Of a DNA stretch of 64,000 nucleotides, positions 45,485 to 56,440 are shown piece by piece. Origin of the DNA: Diplocarpon mali (lineage: Eukaryota; Ascomycota; Leotiomycetes; Helotiales; Drepanopezizaceae); contig JAENRP010000189.1 of the NCBI GenBank assembly GCA_024741835.1, positions 1-64,000 of the forward strand, written 5' to 3'. The notes beneath the pieces are model-generated. The model was not told where the DNA came from and made no database searches. It saw only the letters and a list, made by a program, of their open reading frames with translations. The first letter of the stretch is position 1; the number at the start of each line of letters is the position of its first letter. The position numbers and the translations under genes were made by a program.

Positions 45485-48400
45485 TAAGTACTCTAATATG
45501 CTTTCTCTTTGTATACAACCGGCTAGAGGGCCCTTCGAGCTCTTGACCGACTTTTCGAGTGCTTATAACGACTTAAAGGACCTTTATTTTCAATTAATAA
45601 ATCTCTATTTTCCGATCGAACCTTATTTGCAAACTTTATTTATATACTTAACCTTTTTCACTAGACTTTATTCAATATATCTAATTCTTCGAGCATCTCT
45701 AAGCCTTGCTTTAATACCTCTGCCTCTTAGGTAAAGTGGTTTAGCAAATATATATTCTTTGCAAAGCTCTATAATATCACCATTTTTGCTAATTTGAGAC
45801 TCTTATTTAAGTCAATCATAGAGACCGAGCCTTAAGCTCCCTTTATATAGGAGCTTAAGGAACTGGAAACGGCTAACCTTTGCGTAGCATATGCGAGGTT
45901 GTATAAAGAGTATATAGCGACTCCATCCGAACAGATTTACGCCTGCTTTCTTCTAGGAGACTTGTCAAAAGCTCTTTCTCTATAGGCTTCTTATAAAGAT
46001 ATCAAGGATGAATATAAAATTCTAATAAAGGAGTACTATATACGTAAGGAAACTTAGAAGACCTAACGCAAATACTATAAGCTACTACTCGAATAGGTCT
46101 TTAAGACTATTAATAGAACGCTTCTAGCTTCTGCGATAGCTTAAGTATAAATCCAAGCTAAGAAGCTCACCTCCTTAATACCTGATAGAGATACTCTTAT
46201 AAGTGGAACTATAGCTAACGACCTGTAAGCCATTTTAGTAAACTAGCAACTCTTACTCTAAGGCCTAGTTTCTATTTTAAAGCGTGATATTGCGCCTTTT
46301 AATAAGGCTATTCAGTCTTAGACAAGGCTTTAATACTGCGACGTACTATACTAAGGCAAAATTAAGAGAACTAATACTTAGCAGTAGATCTAGGAGTAGT
46401 AGGAGGCGTACTGCCTAGTAGAGTAATACAGTCTTCTTAAGATCAAAGGGAGACTAAGAGTAATTGACTTTTTGGACTTAGTTGTAATAAAGATCAATCT
46501 GAGTTAGGCGACTTATTTAAAGGAGGAAATCATTACTAATAAGCAAATAGGAACCTTATGTAAGTACGACCTAATGCAGCTAAGCCGCGCCCTAGCAGGC
46601 ATTGAATCTAATAGAGCGATCGATAATAAAGGGCTAGCAGTTTTTGCTACTTAAGAGTCTCTCTTAGATGCCGAAACCCCTTTGCAAGCTCTAGCGAGCA
46701 GCTCCCGAAGTCGCTCTATAAGCTTTAGAAGGAAGATTAGGCCTAAGTGCCTTTGTAGAGGCTTTAAAAATCACTATTAGAAGCCTTAGGACTATCGGAA
46801 ACTATTGTATACTATAGACGGGCGCAAGGACAAATTAAAGGCTCTCCCCTTGCGAGAGGAGGTCCTATGAATACGAAAGGCGTTAAACGCAAGAGACTAG
46901 TTCAAGGGTCTCCGAGCATGGCTTAAGGAGAATAATATTGCGGTAATAGCGATTAACAAATTCAAGGGAAAGGCTTCAGCCTCTAGGGAGGACGGTTCAA
47001 GCAAAAGGGAGAACTCACCAGTCTTTATAGTAATGGATCCCTCTGCCTTTGACGCTTTTGAAGAATCGTTCAATATCTACTACCTCTTTAAGCTAGAACG
47101 CTACCCGCTCTCCTTAAGTACGCTCCTTAATAACTGCGCAGCCACTTATATTATTAATTCAAAGGATTTACTCATTATAGGCACTTTCAAGCCTTTTGGC
47201 AACTTATAGCAATATATTAAAGCAGGTACCTTAAGACTCTTAATTATTAGGAGAGGTAATAGATATATGGCAGACTCTCTTCTATAGCGTAATGGCTCTT
47301 CTATAGGGATGACACTTTGCAATATTGCTATTATAGAAGAGTTTACTATTAATATTATCTTAAAGAGGCTCCTCGCGGATAAGGGTTTTTAGTACTCTAG
47401 GGTAGACCTTACTTTGCGCTTTAGGAGTATTAAAGATTCTATAAAGTAAGCTTAGTTAAAGCGTCGCTATAATCTTATTTTCTTTAAATATAAGCCTATT
47501 AACTATTTAGATCTTCCAAATATACTTTAATATAACTTCTCTGCCTTAATAGCGTTCTCTATAGCTGAGATAACGCTTTATAATAGGTTCTAGTCTAGCT
47601 ATATACCTATTAGGGTGCGGGATGACGACGCGTATACTTAGTACCTTCGCGCTGGCCACTTAAGCGCAAAGGCTCTTTAAGTGCTAGTTAAGTGCGCTAA
47701 GGGAGTGAAGATCAGAGGAATATAAAGGCTAGAGTGCCCTATATGCGCAGTAGCGTCTGCTAGGCAAGTTATTTCTTATACTACCTTTGAGAACCGATCT
47801 TTAAAGCCCTTCTTTAAGATCTCCTAGGATCTCTTTGACTTTTTAGATAACTTATATAATAGTTGCTTATAGGTTCTTTTAATTAAGGACAAGTATAGTA
47901 GTATACTCTAGACGTTCCTACTAAGATCGAAGGGCAGAGACGTAGTTATAGAGGTCCTCTAGGCCTTTGAAGTATAGGTGAAACGCTAATATAGGCTTTT
48001 AATTTATAAGATTAGGCAAGATAATGACACTTTAGTAATCTCCCTAAGGGAAGACTCTCTTATAAAGTACTAGAGATGGGTAAAAGAGGAGGGAATTGAT
48101 TTGGAGCTTATTCCTACCTATATATACTAACCTAATAAAGGCGCGAAGCGAGTAGGAAGGGAGTTGATTAAACGCTTTATTAAAATGAGGATCTACGCCA
48201 GGCTTTTAGCAAGCCTTTGGCTAAAGGTTATAAAGGCTATTATATACCTTTATAACATCTCCCTACTCGCTAGGAAGAAGATGATCTTATTAAGTAAGGC
48301 TTTCTATAGTTGGTTTAAGTAATATTTTCAATTTTATAAGCCGCTGCTTATTAAGTAGATAATAGCAAGCTTAAAGCCTAACTAGAGTCGCGTTTATGCG

Positions 48401-51400
48401 TATAGCGCTTGCGTATACCCTTTAATTAAGGAGAGGGAGGCGGGGAGAGACCGCCGAACCTTTAAAATTAAACTATAAAGGCACTTAGGTTACTTAATTA
48501 GATATATTACCTCTAATGTTTATAGAATCTAGGTTCCTATGCTCTAGCGAGTAATAACAACTTATAATATCGAATTCGATAAGTCTCTCTTCTATAGTCT
48601 AGAAGCTAAGCGCGCAAATCCTATATCGCGCTAGGAACTTAAGACAACCTTCCAATTGATTAAAGAGGAAGAGGGAGCTTAGGACACTAAGTTCGAAGGC
48701 ATTTTCGAAGAATCGGAGCTTATTATAGAGTCGAACGCAATTGCTGTAGAAGAAGCCGCTGTATAAGAAGAGCTTATATTATAGACTAACGCTGCTTTAT
48801 AGCCTTTAACTAATAATATAAAAGGCCTTAACTTAAATCTAAATTCTTTAAGAGACCCGCTTGGAAACTTAAGGGTAGAAGCAAGCGAACTGGAAGCTAC
48901 TTCGCCAGTCTTTAAGAAGGCAAATGGCGACTAAAGCTTAGGGGTAATGATTCCCTATAAAGGCCCTACTGAAGAAGGAACTATAGACGACTCTAAGGAA
49001 GTCTTTAGAGATAAGTTCTATAAGGCGATCGGCAGATCTTTAGCTGCTATTCTATATAAGAATAGAGATGGCTTAAGGGCTTTAAGATAGAGTCTTCGGT
49101 TATAAAGGCAAGCCTTAGTGAACTTTGGTAAAAGGCTAGAGGCACTGCTGCCAAGATCTAGGAGGAGCTTTAATAGTCTTATAAGAAGCGACCTAGTAAG
49201 AGGAATAGGCCCTAATAATATAATACCTCAAGTTGTAATACTAGCTTAAAGACTATAGGCTTAGGAGATAAAGCTACTTAGACTTTTAAAGGAACCTTTA
49301 ATAATGATAAAAATAGAAGAGGAGACCTATAGAGAAAAGCGCAAGGAGGAACTCCCTCTTCTTAGGCAAAAGAGGATAAGACGCTTAAGCGTTAAGCAAT
49401 AGGAGACTTTAAAAGTATATGCTACTGCTTTAGAGTATATACTCTCTTAAAGCAATATTGATTTACCTTACTCCTTATATATGCAGGAGTTTATATCGAC
49501 CTTTTAAGCGAACGAATAGATAAAGGAGGATAGGAAGGACTATTTGACGGTTTATATAGTTATTAAAGCTGCAGTTGATAGTTAGGCAAAGGATAGAGCG
49601 CAGTCTCTTAATCGCTTATAGTACTAAGGCTCTCTACTAAAGCCTTCGAAAGGATGGCTGGACTTAGAGAAGTACCCTTTTAGCAAACGATTTAAGGAAG
49701 GAGGGCGCTAGGAGATCAGGAATTTAGAATCTCGGAGTTGCTAGAGAATCGTGCGGAAGGATTACTTAAAGTCCCTGCTAATACTATTAAAATGGGTTTT
49801 TACTTATAAGGTCAATAGCTTTAGCGAGCTTCTAAAGTGCCGATTATAGCTAATTGTTCGAGGGGATCTCTAAGACAAAGCTTCAATTTTCTCAACCTAC
49901 GCAGCTACGCTTATAGCAAGGTCTTTTAAGGTACTAATAGCGCTTGCTGCGTACTTTGATATAGAAGTAAAGTAGTTCAATATCGTTAATGCGTTTATCA
50001 ACGCTCCTAGAGACTTAAGGAGTGCTCTAGTCATATGCTTCCTACTAGATGGCTTTAAGCGCCTTAGTATAGTAGTAGAACTGGACCGCGCGCTTTATAG
50101 GTTGAAAGACTCTTTGGCGCTATAGTATAGGAACTTCGCAGGAACGCTTAAGGGCCTTTAACTCAAGCTACTAGGCGAGGAGCCTTATATTTTTACAACA
50201 AAGGATCGCATAGTCTTTATAGCGTTTTATATTAATAATATTCAAGTGTTATATAAGGCCTCTAACCTAGATCGGGCGACTCGTCTGATTAAAGACTTAA
50301 AGAGGGCATATAAGCTTACTATTATAGGAGATATCTCCTAGTTCCTTAGAGTAAGGATTATTTAGGATAGGAAGGCAAAGAGGATCTCCTTAGTTTATAA
50401 TACCTATATTAAGAAGATTGCTTAAAAGTTCGGAGCTGATATAGGGAGAGTGCCTAATACTCTACTGCTAAAGAAGGAGTTTATTAAGAACTTAGGGCAA
50501 GCTTCCTTAGAAAAGGTAAAGGAGTACTAAGAGAAAATAGGCTCTATTCTTTATATAGCAATTATAATACGCCTGGATATTGCGTTCGCAGCCTCCTAAC
50601 TGTCTTTCTTTCTAACTAATCTAAGCTTTAAGCACCTCTCAGCTGCGGACTGGACGCTTCGATACTTATACAGCATGCGCTTTTTAGGAATTGCCTATAG
50701 CTTTAAGGCTAGGGAACACCAATTGGTTGCTTCTTTAAATGCTTCTTTTAAAGATGATTAAAAGACCTGCAGATCCTCTTAGGGATATGTCTTCTTCCTA
50801 TTTAAAGGATTAATTATTTAGAAAGCGAATCGCTAAGCGACTATTACGCTCTCCTTTACTAAAGTAGAACTCTATGGTATAGTTTCTATTGTAAAGGAGA
50901 TAATGGCTATAAAACGCCTCTTTAAGGAGATTCGCATAGACTCCCTCTTTAAATGGAATATATATTGCGATAATTAACAGACGATTCGGCTAATTGTTAT
51001 AGAGAATAAGAAGATTAAGACGAGCCTTTGATATATTGAAATTAGTAATATATAAATCCGCTAGGAGTACTAGAGAGGAAGCTTTTAGATAATCTACCTC
51101 CTTACTAGGGAGATGCACGCAGATGGGCTTACTAAGAACCTGGACCGCTAGAAGTTTAAGAGCTTTATTCGTTTATTAAACCTTTAAAGCTTTTAAATAA
51201 TCGTTTAGCAACTCGTACTTGCTAGTAAGTAGTTACTTATTATTAAGAGACTTGTACTTATAAGCTCTTACTCTCTTATAGTTACGTTCATTTGATCTTC
51301 TTTTGCAAAGTGTACTATAGAAGCTTCTCCTTTTCTAAAATTATAGAATAGGTAACGTTCTTAAGCTGCTATTGCAGGGCGTAACCCTTTCTTAGATCCT

Positions 51401-51439
51401 CTTAGCTAGGGCTAGGAGCTGCGAAGCTATAGCTATGAG

Positions 51440-52330
51440 CTTTATATAGATCTCCTCTTAAGAGAGGCCCGGAGGCACTCCCTCGGCCAGAGGCCTGCTG
51501 GCAAATATACTAATAATAGCAGGGGCGAAGGCAGGGGGTGCGGCGGCGGCGATAGCAGGAGCGGCGATAGCGGGGGCTGGGGAGACGAACGGAGATACAA
51601 ACAGGTTGGCGTTAGCGGCGACAGTAGGGATAGGAGTGGCAGCGGCGGCGAGAGAGGGGAATAGGGCGGCGGAGGATAGGCCGGCGGCGAACGCAAATAG
51701 TATACTAAGAGCGGGGGAGGCAGTAGCACTACCACTTGCGGAAGTGGCAGGCCTTTCTAGCACCGGGGTCCGATCGCTCTCATCTTTTAAAATCAGCCTA
51801 GAACTTAATGAGACTTGATAAACGTACTATAGAAGCTCTGGAGCGCACCCTTTACTGCATTAAGCAGTGGTGCTACCTCCTCCTTAGAGGCACCGCAGGC
51901 ATAAGCCGATACAATAGCCTCTTAGGAGGCGAGGAGAGGGCCGCTGGCCTACTAGCAGCTATTGCTTAGTATAGTATAACGGACGCAACGTATATTAAAG
52001 GTGCTATTAAAGTATTGATAATCGAGATTGCTAGTGCTCCTATATGTAATGTAGCGTACGTATGCGTCGTTATATTCTATTATAGGCTCTGGCATATAAC
52101 GCATAGTAAGGGCAGGACTTTCTGGTGGCGGCGGCGGTGGCGGCGGCGGCAGGGGCGGTAGGGACGGCGGCGGCGGCTCGTTGCCTAGCAGGCGCTAGGA
52201 CGAGCGCGCTAGGGTTCCTACTTCCGAAGGAGCGCTAGCGACCTAGCGCAAAGTTAGTATAACGTAGGGTATAGGGACTTTAAGGGTCTTACTTTATAGG
52301 GGCGGCTGGGGCCATAATAAGCAGGAGTTC
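51440..52330. other. GC-rich module between RNase H and the right LTR
   Basis: Two GC-rich islands (about 51470-51760 and 52120-52320, with GGCGGC runs) stand out in the AT-rich element. An Ala-rich frame is open on each strand: plus 51606-51818 and minus 51763-51458. Between the islands a plus-strand frame reads TIEALERTLYCIKQWCYLLL and on for about 100 codons with few stops. I do not recognise a function. It lies after RNase H and before the polypurine tract, so it travels with the element. Confidence 0.6.
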
Positions 52331-52627
52331 CTTCTATATTTAAAAATTATTAGTACAAAGATGATATTTTAAATGATAAAGGAGGGTTGTTTTTGAAAGA
52401 AGGGAAAGAGAACCTTTGCGATGGAAATACTTTATAGGAAGCCTAATGGAGTACTAGCGTAGAATCGCGAAGATTCCTAAGCGCGCTTGTTACCTATAGT
52501 GACCCTTCTTATTTTGAAAGGAACGACCTTTAGAAGGGCGGCATATAAGATAAAGCCTCTTTTCCTTATAACTGCCATTCTTTCTTTTGTTTTATCTATA
52601 TAGTTGAGCGATCTTAGGAGCATTGCT

Positions 52628-52640
52628 TAACTAAGGGGTG
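52628..52640 (+). promoter_or_regulatory. Candidate polypurine tract of the copia element
   Basis: AACTAAGGGGTG abuts the right LTR start (TGTTATATAA). A purine-rich run at this place is expected to prime plus-strand DNA synthesis. Confidence 0.6.
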
Positions 52641-52838
52641 TGTTATATAAAATGGGCGGAGTCTTTACTTATTCTAAAGACCCTTTACGTGACTCCTGCT
52701 GAGTTATAGACTCTCCCTTTTCTTTCTGAAGTCTTCTTATCATATATATACTAGAGAATAATATAATCAATTATCTTCCCCTACTTCTGCGAGCCTCCTA
52801 AGCGACCTAATGAAGGCCCTCCAGCCGACCGCACCACA
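52641..52838 (+). repeat. Right LTR of the copia element
   Basis: 198 bp starting TGTTATATAA and ending GCACCACA, followed by GAAAT, the same five bases that precede the left LTR. It is gap-free against the left copy. Confidence 0.92.
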
Positions 52839-52933
52839 GAAATAGAGTAGAGTTCGCTAGCGCGTTCTACTTTAGAGTAGGAAATCTACCCTTTAAAAAA
52901 GTCAAAATCAATTCGCAGGCCCGGCCTAGGAGT

Positions 52934-53025
52934 AAAAAAATCACCCCTTAATAGAAGTGCAAAAAAAAATCACCTTATAATAGAAGTGCAAAAAAAAAAA
53001 ATCACCTCTTAATCGAGGTGCAGAA
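52934..53025 (-). repeat. Three tandem A-tract units at the 3' end of the second copia remnant
   Basis: Three units of about 27-33 bp, each an A run of 7-12, then TCACC, then TTAATAGAAGTGC or a close variant. On the minus strand each reads CACTTCTATTAAGGGGTGA followed by a T run, so each contains the AAGGGGTGA purine run that resembles the polypurine tract of the neighbouring element. Confidence 0.7.
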
Positions 53026-54806
53026 CCTTTATATTTAACAATTTGATAAAGGCGGCATAGTTGGAGCTATTTAAGCTTTTAGTAAGTCTATTAGCGGCGT
53101 TGTCTTTGGTATTAGTATACTAGAGATCCAAATGGCCTTTCTAAAGCTCTTGCCGAATATAATAGAACTTAATATTAATATGCTTCATTCTCTAGTGATA
53201 TTCGGGGTTTTCGGTAAGATAAAGGGCTCTCTAGTTGTCGTAGATCATCTCGACTTTAATAGCGTTATCGCTGGTATAGCCTATTTCCTTAAGTACCTGG
53301 CGTATTTAAAAGGCCTCTTATGCAAATTTGCATATAGCAATATACTCTACCTTTATAGATAAGAGAATAATAATAGTCTATCGCTTAAAGGAGGCGGTAA
53401 TTATCCTATTATTAAGGAAGAAGACGGCCCTAGACTGGGAGGCTCTACTTCCTCTATTACCTGCCTAGTTAGAATCGCAGTAGCTGTGTAATTTCTAAAG
53501 CTCTAGGTCAATTATTTTACTTCCGAAGGTAGTATAATAGAATCGCGTCCCTTGCAAGTATTATAAAACTCGTTTTAAAGCTACTATATATTATGGCGAA
53601 GGGTTAGTAAGGAATTTGCTAAGAATGGAGCAGTAGTATAGTATATCCTAATGCGTATAGTGCGCAAGGTACTATAGAGAACTATAAATCTCTTAATATA
53701 GCTTTACTTCCTATAGAATGGCTTAGCCTTTAAATTTGACTATATGAACTTTATAGCTATTAGTAAAAGGAGTTAGTACGCTCTTGCAATTAGTTATATA
53801 AAAACGTTTAAGAACCTTATCAATATAGGCGTCTTAATAAAGTGAGATTGTTCTATTTTGTTAATCTCTAACTATATATACTCTTAAGAAGTAGTTAGCC
53901 GGTTTGCTACTTATAATTTAAAAGAGGTTGCAAAGATCTCTCTTAAACTTATTATATATATTACCCTTCTTTGCTACTATAAGGAAGTCGTTGATATAGG
54001 TAATAATGAGAATCTAAGAGGCGCGGTTAATATATATGTAATTGTTAATATTAAGAGGTTGAAAATCGAGCTTTTATAGCTCGGACTGTAGCTTTTCTTA
54101 CTATAGTCGTGGAGATTGCTTTAAGCTATATAAGGCCTTAAGAAGCTTAAGATAGTAGTCTTAAGGTAAAAGAACGACCTTATCTTAAGTATATTTAGGA
54201 GGTAACTTGATATAGATATTAGAGTTAGCTTCTGAATTGAGGAAAGCTATCTTAATATTAAACTGATTTAGCTTAAAGTCATAGAGAGCTGCGAGCGCAA
54301 TTGCAATCTTTTAAATGGCAGATTTGCAAATGCTAGCGAAGGTTTAGTTGTAATCTCGACCTTATTGTTATATATAGCCTTATATAATAAATCTGACCTT
54401 CTATTAGGAGATTTCCCTATTTTAGTCTCTTTTGGTTTTAAAGACGAGTCTTGATCTAAGTACTCTATCGTCTTTGAAGAGTTCTAAGCGTTTCACTACT
54501 ACTTATATATTCTTATAAGCAAGGGAATTGTACTTAAAGTTGATCGCAGATCGCCATTTGTTAATGTCGGCGTAAGAAAGGGCTTATTCGACTGTTTTTA
54601 GGTTATTTAAGTAAGGAGAGTTGAGTAAGGCCATATGGAAGGCGCTTAAATAGGCTTCCTTATTATTAGAGTTATTAGCTTTAAATCTAAGAGTATAAGT
54701 TAAGCGAGTAGCTCTCTTTTCGAAAGGCTAAGGGTAAGCCTTATTCTTTAAACTAGGAGGTCTTCCTCTCTTTCTTAGAGTTAGAAGCTTAGCTTCTCTT
54801 AAATCA

Positions 54807-54952
54807 GAATTAACTCCTAGTCCTAGCCTGGGAGTGAAATTATCGTTATTGTAAGAGTTAGAATTGACTCGCGGTCCTAGCCTAGGAGTGAAATCACTAT
54901 TATTATAAGAGTTAGAATTAACTCGCGATCCTGGCCTAGGAGTGAAATCACC
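54807..54952. repeat. 54-bp tandem repeat, about 2.7 units
   Basis: Units start at 54807, 54861 and 54915, each opening GAATTAACTC or GAATTGACTC and carrying CCTAGGAGTGAAAT or a close variant. The period of 54 is a multiple of three, so in the minus-strand copia frame it would add 18 codons per unit. It lies between the reverse transcriptase and integrase parts of the remnant. Confidence 0.8.
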
Positions 54953-56332
54953 CTTTAATTGCAGCTCTATAATTAGGCCGTCTTTATTAAATCGAATATA
55001 AGATGATCGAATAATCTTTTTACCTATTTGCGATAGTATATAGATTTAATAAATACTTTTACTATTAAATCCGATAAGAGTACCTACCTTTGCTCTTAGA
55101 GCGAGTTTATTGCTTTAAGTTCGCTTTTCTTTCTCGATTAGTACGTAGACGCGATAGCCTAATACTTGAAGATGCTTAACTAAGGGAGTATAAGGCTTAT
55201 TAGGCTTGATATTATCCTAAAAGACCTTATATAGAGTCTTGCCGCTAAGAATATTAGAGGCAGTGAGATTAGTGATATATATTACTAAAAGAAGGAGGTA
55301 AGGCTAAAGAAAGGAGGGGATATTTTAGTCAATTATAGCTATTCGCAACTTTTCTATTAGTATGCGAATTAATCGTTCTAATCTACTATCTTATTCTAGC
55401 ATATATAGAGTAGATTCTTTTAAAATTATACTAAGGTTTTCTATAAGTATTCGCATTTGTATAAGAGAGTACTCTTTGCTTCTATCAGTTCTCTACCGCT
55501 TGATTATACGATTATACTAAGTTTATAAAAGGCTGATTATCTTCTTATTTGCCTTAAAGGTATTAGATTTATTTATATAGGTCTATTCCTACTTAGCTAT
55601 TATAGTTGCGCAAGTAAAGATAGAAGCGTATTTATAGCCGTTTAGGCCAGTTGGCTTTAGATGAACTATATTGATATATAGCTTGTTAAGTGCCTTTATA
55701 GGTTAAGGGCGAGCTGAACGTTTATTAATATATCGGAGAGGTCTGCCTTTCTTATAAGGGGCGCAAATTTGTATCTTCTTTGATTTTATTTCCTTAATCT
55801 GTATATTAGTAATAGCAGATTAGGTCTTTCTGATTATTTATAGGCCAGCGTGGCCTAATCAATGGTGCTAGAGCTTAATATCAAGAGGTCCATTTTCAAT
55901 AGCAGCTAGGAGAGTATATCCACTTATGTAATTAAAGGAGTTAGTAGAAGGCTGTTTCTTATTAATATATATATTATTATTAATAGTGCAAATTTCCTTC
56001 TTATTAGATAGGAATAGCTTATCATTTTAATAGAAGCCTTTGATTTTATTAAGTTTGCCACTTGAGTATAGGCAAATAGGTGATTAAGGTATATAGAGAG
56101 TATTAATTAACTTAAGAATATATACCTTTCTATTGGATTTGAGTATATTGACTTTGCAAGTGCTAACGCTAAAAGGTTGAATAGATCTATTAACTGTACT
56201 TAAGGAGGGTAGATTATCTTAAGTAGTATAGGAAGTGAACTTAAAGAGATTATTAGAAATGTGCTTACTAGCACCTATATTATATAGCTAACGATTCCTC
56301 AATTTTAATAAGAAGCAGGAGGTAGAAGAACT

Positions 56333-56424
56333 GACTCCTAGGCCCGGCTCGCAAGTGGAAACTGGCCCTAGTGATAAATTGACTCCTAGGCCCGGCTCGC
56401 GAGTAAGAATTGGCCCTAGGGTTA
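56333..56424. repeat. 48-bp direct repeat carrying the near-palindrome in reverse orientation
   Basis: Two units, GACTCCTAGGCCCGGCTCGC at 56333 and again at 56381, each followed by about 18 bp and then TGGCCCTAG. The core is the reverse complement of the motif found at 52910, 54866 and 54920. Confidence 0.75.
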
Positions 56425-56440
56425 GTAATGGTATAGTATG

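Larger units (their letters stand above)
45269..52843 (+). mobile_element. Ty1/copia LTR retrotransposon, complete structure, coding region dead
   Basis: The element proper is 45274-52838 (7,565 bp), bounded by two 198-bp LTRs and a 5-bp duplication GAAAT at 45269-45273 and 52839-52843. Reading the plus strand through stops shows, in order: a gag-like region (about 45800-46900), a protease remnant (NCAATYIINSKDLLI, 47137 on), a pre-integrase segment (RAGHLSAKAL...CPICAVASA, 47640-47780), the integrase core (to about 48480), reverse transcriptase (FNIVNAFINAP and a degenerate YxDD as FYINNIQ, 49790-50480) and RNase H (ending HADGLTKNL, to about 51180). Integrase before reverse transcriptase defines Ty1/copia. 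Many stops make it non-functional. An extra 1.4 kb follows RNase H. Copia elements are usually shorter (5-6 kb). Confidence 0.93.
52934..56440 (-). mobile_element. Second Ty1/copia remnant, minus strand
   Basis: The minus strand carries degenerate copia domains in order from right to left: a protease remnant near 56300, a pre-integrase segment (LGHAGL and ICAPYKKGR, about 55885-55745), integrase (to about 55000), reverse transcriptase (a degenerate YxDD as ITYINDFLIVAK near 53990) and RNase H (YIRQEL, TNTKDNAANRLTKSL, about 53220-53040). All frames contain many stops. LTRs are not identified. The first element seems to have inserted at its 3' end. Outer limits are approximate. Confidence 0.8.
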
